DNA of 6,600 nt from contig CALAFU010000200.1 in assembly GCA_937891325.1 (NCBI GenBank), positions 1-6,600 of the forward strand, given 5' to 3'. Below the pieces are notes generated by a model that saw only the letters and a program-made list of their open reading frames with translations, was not told where the DNA came from and did not search any database. Shown piece by piece: positions 1 through 5,884 of this stretch (the first letter of the stretch is position 1; each line of letters starts with the position of its first letter). Source of the stretch: an uncultured Candidatus Melainabacteria bacterium (GTDB lineage: Bacteria > Cyanobacteriota > Vampirovibrionia > Gastranaerophilales > Gastranaerophilaceae). Both the position numbers and the translations under genes were made by a program.

Positions 1-30
1 GCGAACAAACGAAGAATGAGTTTTGTGAGC

Positions 31-91
31 CTGTCCCCCGTGTGACAGCATCTCAAGTAGTAGAGACCCTGAAATAAATTCAGGGTGACAT
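31..91. repeat. Dispersed hairpin repeat pair, left edge
   Basis: The right half (60-91) is identical over 32 bases to 6361-6392. It forms an 8-bp hairpin, ACCCTGAA (66-73) with TTCAGGGT (79-86), around a 5-nt loop. Read on the minus strand it is the same family as the plus-oriented elements starting at 6172 and 6413: each starts ATGTCA, has a CTGAA/TTCAG stem core and ends in TCTC. The left half (31-56) looks like a degenerate plus-oriented partner, with CTGTC (31-35) pairing GACAG (44-48), followed by CATCTCAAGTAG. The pair sits just past the 3' end of radA. No T-run follows on the minus strand, so it is not a clear intrinsic terminator, though it could stabilise the radA mRNA end. Confidence 0.8.
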
Positions 92-110
92 TGAAACTAA
101 ACGTAAAACT

Positions 111-1496
111 TTATAGGTGTCCTTTCTCTTTTTTAATACTTGCGGTAATCGCGTCTAAGATGCGCTTAACTTCAACGACTTCAATACCTTTAAATTTTTC
201 TTTAATGTTGTTTGAAGCCGGAACAATCGCGCGTTTGAACCCTAACTTTTGCGCTTCATAAATACGTTTTTCAAGGTCGTTTACAGGTCGAATTTCTCCT
301 GACAACCCAATTTCACCGATAAGAACTGTTTTCATATCAGCTGTAATGTCGTTTAAGCAAGTTGTGATTGCGATTGCAATACCCAAATCGGCTGCGGGTT
401 CAGATATATCAATTCCGCCGATAACGTTCACGTAAACATCTTGTTTTGAAAGGTTTAAGCCCACGCGTTTTTCAAGCACCGCAAGAATTTGCAGTACACG
501 AGAAGTGTCAACGCCGTTTGTAACTCGTCTTGGACTTGGGTATGGTGTTACACCGACAAGAGCCTGAATTTCAAGCAATAAAGGTCTTGTGCCTTCGTTC
601 GTAACAATGATTACGCTTCCTGGGGTTGCGATGTGGTTTTCATTCAAGAAAATTTCACTAGGATTTGTAATTTCAACAAGTCCGCTTGAATGCATGTCAA
701 ACATTCCGACCTCAGACGTTGTTCCAAAACGGTTTTTTACGGCTCTAAGCATTCTGTAAGATTTGTACTTGTCGCCTTCAAACTGAATTACTGCATCAAC
801 CATGTGTTCCAAAACCTTTGGACCTGCGATGTTTCCCTCTTTTGTAACGTGTCCGATAACGATTATCGTAATGTTTTCGCTCTTTGCAATCTGCATTAAG
901 ACGTTGCAACATTCACGCACTTGGCTAACACTTCCAGCTGAAGAGGAGATATTATCTGTGTAAATCGATTGAATACTGTCGATTACAAGCACATCAGGCT
1001 TCAAATCTTTTATTTGAGTCCTAATCAATTCCAAATTTGTTTGAGGGTAGATGTAAAGGTTATCAGTATGAATTCCTAATCTTTCTGCTCTAAGTTTCAC
1101 TTGGCTTGCTGATTCTTCTGCTGATGTGTATAAAACTTTTTTATTTTGCTTGCAAAGTTCGCCACTTGTTTGAAGGATTAAAGTTGATTTACCAATTCCA
1201 GGGTCGCCAGCAAGCAACACTAATGAACCTTGAACTAAGCCACCGCCAAGAACTCTGTCGAATTCTGAAATATTTGTGCTAACTCTTACGCTATCATCAA
1301 GTGTAATTTCGTTTATAAGTTTTGGTTTTTCTGTGTTCAAAAAATCTGCAACAGAAGAATTTGAAGTTGATTTTGTTTCAACTTCTTCAATGATAGAACC
1401 CCAAGCTCCGCAAGCTGGACATTTGCCCAAGTAACCAGAGGTTTCGTATCCGCACTCCTGACAGACGTATTTTGATTTAACCTTTGCTTTTGCCAT
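111..1496 (-). CDS. radA: DNA repair protein RadA (Sms), RecA-like ATPase
   Basis: RadA is a RecA-family, DnaB-like branch-migration helicase of the cytoplasm that processes recombination intermediates. All family blocks are present in order: an N-terminal four-cysteine zinc finger (C12, C15, C26, C29), Walker A GDPGIGKST at 97-105, Walker B VLVIDS near 169-174, and the RadA-specific KNRFG motif at 254-258. A C-terminal Lon-protease-like domain follows (about 285-455), with GGIDISEPAADLGIA around 360-374, where the Lon catalytic serine is absent as usual in RadA, and GEIGLSGEIRPV at 394-405. The 461-residue length matches the family (E. coli RadA is about 460), so the gene looks intact. It is the last gene of a three-gene run, 14 nt after its neighbour. 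The ATG at 1496 has no convincing Shine-Dalgarno. A 6-bp hairpin (1496-1501 with 1508-1513) spans the upstream stop codon and the first base of this start, so translation may depend on coupling. Confidence 0.97.
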   Translation of the reverse strand: MAKAKVKSKYVCQECGYETSGYLGKCPACGAWGSIIEEVETKSTSNSSVADFLNTEKPKLINEITLDDSVRVSTNISEFDRVLGGGLVQGSLVLLAGDPGIGKSTLILQTSGELCKQNKKVLYTSAEESASQVKLRAERLGIHTDNLYIYPQTNLELIRTQIKDLKPDVLVIDSIQSIYTDNISSSAGSVSQVRECCNVLMQIAKSENITIIVIGHVTKEGNIAGPKVLEHMVDAVIQFEGDKYKSYRMLRAVKNRFGTTSEVGMFDMHSSGLVEITNPSEIFLNENHIATPGSVIIVTNEGTRPLLLEIQALVGVTPYPSPRRVTNGVDTSRVLQILAVLEKRVGLNLSKQDVYVNVIGGIDISEPAADLGIAIAITTCLNDITADMKTVLIGEIGLSGEIRPVNDLEKRIYEAQKLGFKRAIVPASNNIKEKFKGIEVVEVKRILDAITASIKKEKGHL

Positions 1497-1510
1497 AGCT
1501 TTATTATAAG

Positions 1511-1885
1511 CTAAACATTCATGATTTTACACAAACGCTTAACCAATTTTTTCATAAAATCGGTTTGGTTAATTTGAATGTCGCGGTAATATTGGTTGTA
1601 ATTTTTAATAATGTTTTTAGGAAGCTCTTTGCCTTGCTCTAAAGTGTGTGCAAGTTGTTCGAGATAACTATCTTGAGCATCTCTGTAATTCAAATCTCGA
1701 CGGCGCAAATCTTCGTCTGCTTCTCTATGAACAAGAGCATGATAAGCGCTTTTAATCGAAGGATCTTTTGCATCATGCGGAAATCTTTTAATCGCTTCGC
1801 GCACAATAATCCTGTCGGTTAAAACTTGAATAATCAGCCTACCGATATACTTTCGAGCTTCAATTGTATTTTGAAATTCAACCAT
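1511..1885 (-). CDS. Hypothetical helical protein between BlaI-like repressor and radA
   Basis: I do not recognise this 124-residue protein. It is highly charged and predicted by eye to be mostly helical, with no signal peptide, membrane segment or cysteine cluster (one Cys, C118). An Arg/Glu/Asp-rich stretch at about 53-69 (HREADEDLRRRD) and a basic C-terminus (MKKLVKRLCK, 111-120) stand out and could bind nucleic acid or a partner, but no known motif is visible. The ATG at 1885 is the only reasonable start. It lies 14 nt after the stop codon of the repressor gene and lacks a Shine-Dalgarno, so translational coupling is likely. Its stop codon is 14 nt before radA. The spacing on both sides argues for co-transcription, and hence possibly a role tied to RadA or to the repressor; that is inference from position only. 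Confidence 0.8.
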   Translation of the reverse strand: MVEFQNTIEARKYIGRLIIQVLTDRIIVREAIKRFPHDAKDPSIKSAYHALVHREADEDLRRRDLNYRDAQDSYLEQLAHTLEQGKELPKNIIKNYNQYYRDIQINQTDFMKKLVKRLCKIMNV

Positions 1886-1899
1886 TTTAAAATGTGTGA

Positions 1900-2238
1900 T
1901 TAAACTAAATCAAGACATTCAGCTTCAATGAATCTAATCATTTTAACTGCATCGTTATCAAAGAATTGTCTAGAAAGTTCTTTAATAGCTGAAGAAGCCA
2001 TTTCATTCTTATCCATAACGGTTTTATAGAAGAATTTTTTACCAGCTCTGTATCTTACTAACAAGTCTTTAGAACTTAATCTGTCCATTACAGTTTTAAC
2101 AGTTGTGTAAGCTCTTTCTAAGCCATTTGCTGACATGTTATCAACAACGTCTTTAACAGAGATGTTCATATCTTCGTCGATAGCTTGTAATTTCCAGATT
2201 GAATTTAAAATTTCAAATTCTAATGTTCCTAATGACAT
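1900..2238 (-). CDS. BlaI/MecI-family winged-helix transcriptional repressor
   Basis: This 112-residue protein has the BlaI/MecI (Penicillinase_R) layout. An N-terminal winged helix (about 1-75) begins LGTLEFEILNSIW and contains the recognition-helix block AYTTVKTVMDRL at 43-54 and the wing LLVRYRAGKKFFYKT (about 59-73). A short C-terminal dimerisation helix region follows (about 78-112). In BlaI and MecI this protein is a homodimer that represses beta-lactamase or PBP2a genes and is inactivated through the BlaR1/MecR1 sensor protease. No sensor protease or beta-lactamase lies in the window, so the target and inducer here are unknown. The ATG at 2238 has a good upstream AAGGGG. A perfect inverted repeat over the putative promoter suggests autorepression, which would place the downstream small gene and radA under its control. 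The family is clear; the regulon is inferred. Confidence 0.9.
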   Translation of the reverse strand: MSLGTLEFEILNSIWKLQAIDEDMNISVKDVVDNMSANGLERAYTTVKTVMDRLSSKDLLVRYRAGKKFFYKTVMDKNEMASSAIKELSRQFFDNDAVKMIRFIEAECLDLV

Positions 2239-2270
2239 TTTTTAAACCCCTTCATTTTATATACTAAAAA

Positions 2271-2310
2271 TTTCTATTACAATGATAATAGAAAACAAAT
2301 ATAAAATCAA
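2271..2310 (-). promoter_or_regulatory. Putative promoter with overlapping operator for the repressor-radA run
   Basis: On the minus strand TTGATT (2310-2305), a 17-nt spacer and TATCAT (2287-2282) form a plausible sigma70-type promoter, placing the transcript start about 37 nt before the repressor ATG. The -10 box sits in the centre of a perfect inverted repeat, TTTCTATTA (2271-2279) and TAATAGAAA (2286-2294), with a 6-nt spacer. Its inner part (TTACAATGATAA) loosely recalls the TACA/TGTA core of known BlaI/MecI operators but is not a match. A dimeric repressor bound here would block the promoter. Confidence 0.55.
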
Positions 2311-2330
2311 GCGATTTGTAACATTTATTA

Positions 2331-2582
2331 TTAATTAAAATCCATAACGCCTTCAATCGGTTCGCCCAAGTAGATTACACGACCATAACTTCTTCTGTCG
2401 TAAGAGGAAGCTGTCGGTTTTTTGTAATCAGAACGAGTGTAAAAAGTTGAACCCTTGTTGTCAAAATATTTGGCTTTAACAGGTTTAGATGAGGAATTCA
2501 TGAAAAACATTGGCGAACATGCAGCGCAAAAGGCTGAAAACGTTACAAAACCAATAATTACTTTTGCAATTTTGTCTTTCAT
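2331..2582 (-). CDS. Short signal-anchored, probably exported hypothetical protein
   Basis: This is an 83-residue protein of unknown function. The N-terminus has a lysine-rich start (K2, K4, K7) followed by a hydrophobic stretch at about 8-28 (VIIGFVTFSAFCAACSPMFF), consistent with a signal peptide or membrane anchor. C22 in FCAAC could be lipidated, but the -3 residue is Cys rather than Leu/Val/Ile, so a lipobox is doubtful. The remaining roughly 55 residues are polar, rich in Tyr, Ser, Lys and Arg, with little secondary structure evident, and end GEPIEGVMDFN. I chose the ATG at 2582 rather than a GTG at 2660 because the longer form would put about 26 unremarkable residues ahead of the signal sequence. 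The Shine-Dalgarno is weak. The gene lies 92 nt upstream of the repressor on the same strand, with no terminator between, so read-through is possible. Confidence 0.65.
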   Translation of the reverse strand: MKDKIAKVIIGFVTFSAFCAACSPMFFMNSSSKPVKAKYFDNKGSTFYTRSDYKKPTASSYDRRSYGRVIYLGEPIEGVMDFN

Positions 2583-2730
2583 AAGGCACTCACTTTTTCT
2601 GGGGATAGCTGATTGAGGAGTGAAAATCTCTCCAATAATAATATGCCCATGTACTAGCACTTTTAAACTAACCCGATAGTAGGATTTTTATTTTAATTCT
2701 TTTTGACAAAAAATACCGGCAAATTTACGC

Positions 2731-2761
2731 AAAAAAAAGCCTGCATTCATTTGAATTCAGG
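2731..2761 (-). terminator. Intrinsic terminator on the minus strand
   Basis: Read on the minus strand, CCTG (2761-2758) and GAAT/ATTC arms fold with CAGG (2743-2740) into an 8-pair stem with one mismatch and an ATTT/AAAT loop. Eight T residues follow at once (2738-2731). It lies about 115 nt past the stop codon of the 56-residue gene and would end that transcript before the promoter region of the next minus-strand gene. Confidence 0.75.
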
Positions 2762-2779
2762 TACATGTTTTGATAAAAC

Positions 2780-2843
2780 ATTTTAAAAGGTAGGTAGTGT
2801 AAGTGTGAGTTAGTTAGGTAGTTAGTGTGTGTATGTTAAAAAA
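2780..2843 (-). other. G-free, C/A/T-only stretch in the 3' UTR of the 56-aa gene
   Basis: The plus strand has no C from 2780 to 2843 and is built of short TAG, GTAG and GTGT repeats, so a minus-strand transcript contains no G for 64 nt and is rich in CTAAC, CTACC and CACAC. It lies between the 56-residue gene (stop at 2875) and the intrinsic terminator (2761-2731). Such unstructured, C-rich, G-poor RNA resembles a Rho utilisation site or a small-RNA contact region. An accidental low-complexity expansion is the alternative. Confidence 0.5.
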
Positions 2844-2874
2844 CTTTTTGAAAAACTCTCTCTTAATAAATAAA

Positions 2875-3045
2875 CTAGTTAAGTTTTAAATCTAATTTGT
2901 TGTTGAATGCAACCATGTTCATATAAGAAAATAACATTTCCGATCTATCTACGAATTCAGGTTGCGGATTAATATCTGCATTTTCATTCAATCTTGAATT
3001 TGTTGTACCAACATTTGTGTTTAATTTTAATTCTTGTACTGTCAT
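2875..3045 (-). CDS. Small hypothetical protein, 56 residues
   Basis: A short open frame begins MTVQELKLNTNVGTTNSRL and ends in LDLKLN. It has an ATG at 3045 preceded 9 nt upstream by GAGG, a fair Shine-Dalgarno. The protein is polar and asparagine-rich, with no cysteine, signal sequence or membrane segment. Residues about 37-55 (MLFSYMNMVAFNNKLDLKL) could form one amphipathic helix. Support for it being real comes from the start signal, the in-frame codon choice matching nearby genes, the intrinsic terminator downstream on the same strand, and the divergent arrangement with the 482-residue gene across a 189-nt regulatory gap. I recognise no family. A weak promoter could be TTCGAC (3110-3105) with TATATA (3089-3084), though the 15-nt spacer is short. 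Confidence 0.6.
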   Translation of the reverse strand: MTVQELKLNTNVGTTNSRLNENADINPQPEFVDRSEMLFSYMNMVAFNNKLDLKLN

Positions 3046-3118
3046 ACTCTAACGCCTCATAATCTCTTTATCACTCTTACTCCTATATAAAGTATTTTGG
3101 AAAAGTCGAATTTCAGCA

Positions 3119-3146
3119 TGTGAATATTTTGTTACATTTGTTCACA
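3119..3146. promoter_or_regulatory. Possible operator: TGTGAA/TTCACA inverted repeat
   Basis: TGTGAA (3119-3124) and TTCACA (3141-3146) are perfect inverted half-sites, 22 bp apart from start to start (about two helical turns). They lie between the divergent 56-residue and 482-residue genes. The half-sites look CRP-like, but the spacing is too wide for a standard CRP site (TGTGA-N6-TCACA), so the binding protein is unknown. Confidence 0.35.
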
Positions 3147-3154
3147 AACGGCTG

Positions 3155-3188
3155 AAAACCATGATTAAAAGGCAATTTTCATGGTTTT
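3155..3188. promoter_or_regulatory. 10-bp inverted repeat upstream of the 482-aa gene
   Basis: AAAACCATGA (3155-3164) and TCATGGTTTT (3179-3188) are a perfect 10-bp inverted repeat with a 14-nt spacer, 46 nt before the ATG of the large gene. It could be an operator, or an RNA hairpin ending in TTTT if transcription enters from the left. A weak -10 (TATAAG, 3199-3204) lies just downstream, with TTTTCA at 3176-3181 as a possible -35, so the repeat overlaps the likely promoter. An unusual TAAG tandem repeat (3201-3212) follows. Confidence 0.45.
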
Positions 3189-3234
3189 GATGTTTTTATA
3201 TAAGTAAGTAAGTAATAATAAATTTTTGGTAAAA

Positions 3235-4683
3235 ATGGTTAACGGTATTAATTCACAATCAAATATTTATGCATTGAAAGATTTAATCAATCTTGCAAAA
3301 TACGCTAATGGCGTACCTTTGACTGATGATGCAACAAAATTAACAGTTAGCCAAGTATCTTCATACCCAACAATGATGTGTATGTATGAAGGTTACCAAT
3401 GGGTTAAAGACAATAAAGGACAATATAAACAAGCATTTAAAGCTGTTACTGATAATGGTAAAGCTGCTCATGATATCTTAAAACAACATGGTGCAAAAGG
3501 TGTTTTCAGAGTTGCTGATGCAAAAGAAATTTTAGCTAATATTCCAGAAGCAGAAGCATTAAAAACTCTATCAACACAAACTCAAGATTTATACAAAAAC
3601 GCTCAAAAATTAGCAGAAGCTGTTAAAGCAAATCCTTCAAACAAAGATATTGCAAAACAAGCATCTCAAATGTTAGCAAAAGCAAACGCTGCATCTTATG
3701 CTGAAATGGCAAAAGGTACAGGCTTATATCAAAAATTTAAAAATGCAGTAGGCATTACAAAAGTTGGTCAAGCAACTCGTAACATGGCTGCTAAATCATC
3801 AACATTCAAAACTTGCTTAGATGCTTATAACAACGAATCTGGTAACTTTATGTTAGTTATGGAAGGTGGCGTTGAAGCATTTACAACAGTTATTCCTACT
3901 TTCAAAAAATTAGGTTTCAAACGTGGTATGAAACAACTAGGTCGTTCAACTGCTAGAGTATTCTCATCAGTAGCAGGTTGGGTAGCAGGTTCAGCTGTTG
4001 GCTCAAAAATTGGCGAAGTTGTTGGCTCATTAGTTGGTAATACAAAAGTTGGCGCTGTTGTTGGTGCTATTGCTGGCAGAGTTGGTTCTTATGCAGTTGG
4101 TACAGTTGGTCAACACTACGCAAACAAAGCCGTAACAAAAGTTTTAGGCAAAACTGAATTAGAAAAAGCTCAAGAAGAAGATTGCGTAAAAATCGCTCAA
4201 GCTGCACAAGAAGATCCAGAAGTATTTGATGCATTAATTCAACAAGCTGCTGAAAGATTAGTTAACGAAGGCGAAGATACAGCTGAATCAAAAGCAGTAA
4301 ACCAAGTTTTAAGAAACTTAGTAGCACAAAAAGATGCAGCAGGTCCTCAAGAATCAAGAATGATGACAAGAGCTGAAATGAAAGCATACGCTGACAAATT
4401 AGCAGACCAACCCGTTTCAAATCCAATTGCACAACAAACAACTCAAACAGCTCAACCCGCACAAACAACACAAGCAAAAAATAATAAATCAGGTTATACA
4501 GGTTACATTCCATCATCTGATCCAGCACCTATCAAACCTGAACCTCAACAAGTTGCAGTTGCTCAACCGGTGCAACAACAAGCAAGAAAAGCTGAAGACG
4601 AAATGACTTCTGAAATGAAAGCATTATTAAAAAGAGCTGACAGAGTTATCGCAAACGGTTCAAGATATTTAAATTTAAAATAA
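3235..4683 (+). CDS. Large alanine/lysine-rich hypothetical protein with glycine-zipper core
   Basis: This 482-residue protein belongs to no family I can name. Its N-terminal half (about 1-205) is helical and rich in Ala, Lys and Gln, with no signal peptide. The core (about 244-296) is dense in small residues spaced as GxxxG (VAGWVAGSAVGS, GEVVGSLVG, GAVVGAIAGRVGSYAVGTVG), a glycine-zipper pattern found in membrane-inserting or membrane-lining segments. A charged helical region (about 305-390) follows, then a Gln/Thr/Pro linker (about 392-450, including QTTQTAQPAQTTQA) and a C-terminal helix (about 453-471). This layout would suit an envelope-associated, secreted or pore-related protein, but that is inference. 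I chose the ATG at 3235 over an in-frame TTG at 3226; neither has a clear Shine-Dalgarno. Codons are strongly A/T-ending and uniform (GCT/GCA, AAA, GAA, GGT, CGT), suggesting high expression and differing from the next gene. It ends at a strong terminator, so it is probably monocistronic. Confidence 0.85.
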   Translation: MVNGINSQSNIYALKDLINLAKYANGVPLTDDATKLTVSQVSSYPTMMCMYEGYQWVKDNKGQYKQAFKAVTDNGKAAHDILKQHGAKGVFRVADAKEILANIPEAEALKTLSTQTQDLYKNAQKLAEAVKANPSNKDIAKQASQMLAKANAASYAEMAKGTGLYQKFKNAVGITKVGQATRNMAAKSSTFKTCLDAYNNESGNFMLVMEGGVEAFTTVIPTFKKLGFKRGMKQLGRSTARVFSSVAGWVAGSAVGSKIGEVVGSLVGNTKVGAVVGAIAGRVGSYAVGTVGQHYANKAVTKVLGKTELEKAQEEDCVKIAQAAQEDPEVFDALIQQAAERLVNEGEDTAESKAVNQVLRNLVAQKDAAGPQESRMMTRAEMKAYADKLADQPVSNPIAQQTTQTAQPAQTTQAKNNKSGYTGYIPSSDPAPIKPEPQQVAVAQPVQQQARKAEDEMTSEMKALLKRADRVIANGSRYLNLK

Positions 4684-4710
4684 AATAAAAATAATAAGTT
4701 TTAATATTAT

Positions 4711-4759
4711 AAAAATCCCGATATGATTGTCTTTAAAGATTTCAAGGTCGGGATTTTTT
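4711..4759 (+). terminator. Strong, probably bidirectional intrinsic terminator
   Basis: AAAAATCCCGA (4711-4721) pairs perfectly with TCGGGATTTTT (4748-4758), and the T-run continues to 4759. The loop holds a further palindrome, TCTTTAAAGA. The A-run on the left arm gives a matching T-run on the other strand. It lies 28 nt after the stop of the 482-residue gene and separates it from the response regulator. Confidence 0.9.
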
Positions 4760-4811
4760 ATTGCAAAAATGGATTTAATATAGATGTGTGGTAAAAGGAG
4801 AGGGGAATTTT

Positions 4812-5477
4812 ATGTTAAATCCGATAAAAATTCTTTTAGTAGAAGACCAAAAGTTAATGCGAATAGGGATTAAGGCACTTTTTGAAGGCATTAATGACCA
4901 ATTAATTTTTAAAGAGGCAGAGAGTGCAAGAGAGGCAATAGAGACGGCAAAAACATTTAAGCCACACGTAGTTCTTATGGATATCGGGCTTCCTGATATG
5001 TCCGGAATAGAGGCAGCAAAAAAGATTATGGCAGATAATAAAAAGGTGAAGGTAATAATGCTTACATCTCATTCGAGTGCAAAAGAAGTAGAGGACGCGC
5101 TTGCGGCGGGCGCAAGCGCGTATGTGCTTAAAGATATTAATGCCGAAAGCCTTATGGTTATTGTTAAAACGGTTAATGAAGGCGCAATGTGGCTTGACCC
5201 TCAAGTTGTGCCGTATATTAGGGATAAAAATGCGGGCGTAATTCCGGCAAGACAGGTTACAAGAGCTGCTTTTAGAGAACAGCATGCGAACTTGACACAA
5301 CGAGAATATGAGGTCTTGAAACTTGTGGTTGACGGAAAATCTAACTCTGAGATAGCGAAAGACCTTACGATATCAGAACATACGGCGAAGGCGCATGTTT
5401 GTAATATTATCCAAAAATTAGTTGTTGATGATAGAACTCAAGCGGCAGTAAAGGCATTAAGAGAGGGGCTTGTGTAA
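4812..5477 (+). CDS. NarL/FixJ-family two-component response regulator
   Basis: This is a 221-residue two-domain regulator of normal length. The receiver domain (about 4-122) has the acidic pair E11/D12, the phosphoacceptor D57 in VVLMDIGLPD, T85 in MLTS and K107 in YVLKD, so all phosphorylation residues are present. The C-terminal LuxR-type helix-turn-helix (about 158-220) shows LTQREYEVLKLVVDGKSNSE, then IAKDLTISEHTAKAHVCNI and the usual KL..DDRTQAA ending. Phosphorylation by a histidine kinase would be expected to change dimerisation and promoter binding. No kinase lies in the window, so it is an orphan here. I chose the ATG at 4812 rather than an upstream in-frame GTG at 4788, because GGAGAGGGG ends 6 nt before the ATG and the receiver domain then begins directly. 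No convincing promoter was found between the terminator and the gene. Codons include more G/C-ending ones (GCG, GGC, CTT) than the preceding gene. Confidence 0.95.
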   Translation: MLNPIKILLVEDQKLMRIGIKALFEGINDQLIFKEAESAREAIETAKTFKPHVVLMDIGLPDMSGIEAAKKIMADNKKVKVIMLTSHSSAKEVEDALAAGASAYVLKDINAESLMVIVKTVNEGAMWLDPQVVPYIRDKNAGVIPARQVTRAAFREQHANLTQREYEVLKLVVDGKSNSEIAKDLTISEHTAKAHVCNIIQKLVVDDRTQAAVKALREGLV

Positions 5478-5499
5478 TGATTGTACTCAAAATAATAGT

Positions 5500-5529
5500 T
5501 TTACTCATTTTTAGCCACCTGACTATATT
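5500..5529 (+). promoter_or_regulatory. Possible promoter for the Cys-rich small gene
   Basis: TTTACT (5500-5505), an 18-nt spacer and TATATT (5524-5529) resemble a sigma70-type promoter in the 83-nt gap after the response regulator. The -10 has one mismatch and the -35 two. In DNA this A/T-rich such matches arise by chance, so support is modest. Confidence 0.3.
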
Positions 5530-5560
5530 ATTAAATAAGAGTGTGATGTATAAATGATAT

Positions 5561-5854
5561 ATGAATAAAGAGAATGAAGTTCTATTTTTGGATTTCGTGA
5601 AGGCAAAAGCGGTTTGCAAACTTTGTCGTGCAAAGAAGTTGAATGATAGAACACTTCAAGATAAAAATAAGATTATAGAAGAGATTGCATCGGGTAAGAT
5701 TAATATATTTATTTTAAATCATTGTATGCCAAAGTATACGGAATGTATGTGTGCATTGACACATTTTGATAAACCTTGTATGAAGGACTGTGTTTGTAAA
5801 GAGTTGAATGGTTCACTGCAAGACACACACCTATGGAGCTTGCTAGATGCATAA
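5561..5854 (+). CDS. Cysteine-rich small hypothetical protein
   Basis: This 97-residue protein has eight cysteines: C19 and C22 as CxxC (VCKLC), C55, C62 and C64 as CxC, C73, then C77 and C79 as CxC. Histidines at 54, 68 and 90 add potential ligands. The arrangement suggests a cytoplasmic metal-binding protein (zinc or an iron-sulfur cluster), since there is no signal peptide that would favour disulfides. I recognise no family. The spacing is not that of a standard ferredoxin, which would show CxxCxxCxxxC. The ATG at 5561 has no Shine-Dalgarno, which lowers confidence in the start. An intact frame of this length in A/T-rich DNA, with cysteines in regular patterns, favours a real gene. No terminator is seen between it and the small-peptide locus that follows. 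Confidence 0.6.
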   Translation: MNKENEVLFLDFVKAKAVCKLCRAKKLNDRTLQDKNKIIEEIASGKINIFILNHCMPKYTECMCALTHFDKPCMKDCVCKELNGSLQDTHLWSLLDA

Positions 5855-5884
5855 ATGTATAATAAATGAAGATATATAAATAAT

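Noticed and set aside
66..86. Hairpin past radA as an intrinsic terminator
   Set aside because: There is no T-run on the minus strand, and the same hairpin recurs at 6366-6387 away from any gene end, so it is a dispersed repeat.
690..899. Plus-strand open frame opposite radA
   Set aside because: It lies entirely within the well-supported radA gene on the other strand and has no start signal or recognisable product.
2513..2530. Lipoprotein lipobox at FCAAC in the small exported protein
   Set aside because: The -3 position is Cys rather than Leu/Val/Ile, so lipidation is only a weak possibility and is not called.
2583..2660. N-terminal extension of the small exported protein from a GTG at 2660
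   Set aside because: It would bury the signal-like segment behind about 26 residues; the ATG at 2582 gives a normal lysine-plus-hydrophobic N-terminus.
3226..3234. TTG start for the 482-residue protein
   Set aside because: An ATG three codons later is the simpler choice; neither has a clear ribosome-binding site.
4262..4528. Minus-strand leucine-rich open frame
   Set aside because: It mirrors the CAA/GCA-rich codons of the 482-residue gene; the leucine-rich composition is a by-product of the complementary strand.
4788..4811. GTG start for the response regulator
   Set aside because: The strong purine-rich ribosome-binding site lies downstream of the GTG and 6 nt before the ATG at 4812, and the receiver domain begins right after that ATG.
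4902..5300. Minus-strand open frame opposite the response regulator
   Set aside because: It lies within a complete, motif-verified response regulator gene and has no family features.
5407..5619. Minus-strand open frame spanning the end of the regulator gene
   Set aside because: It overlaps two plus-strand genes and has no ribosome-binding site or recognisable features.
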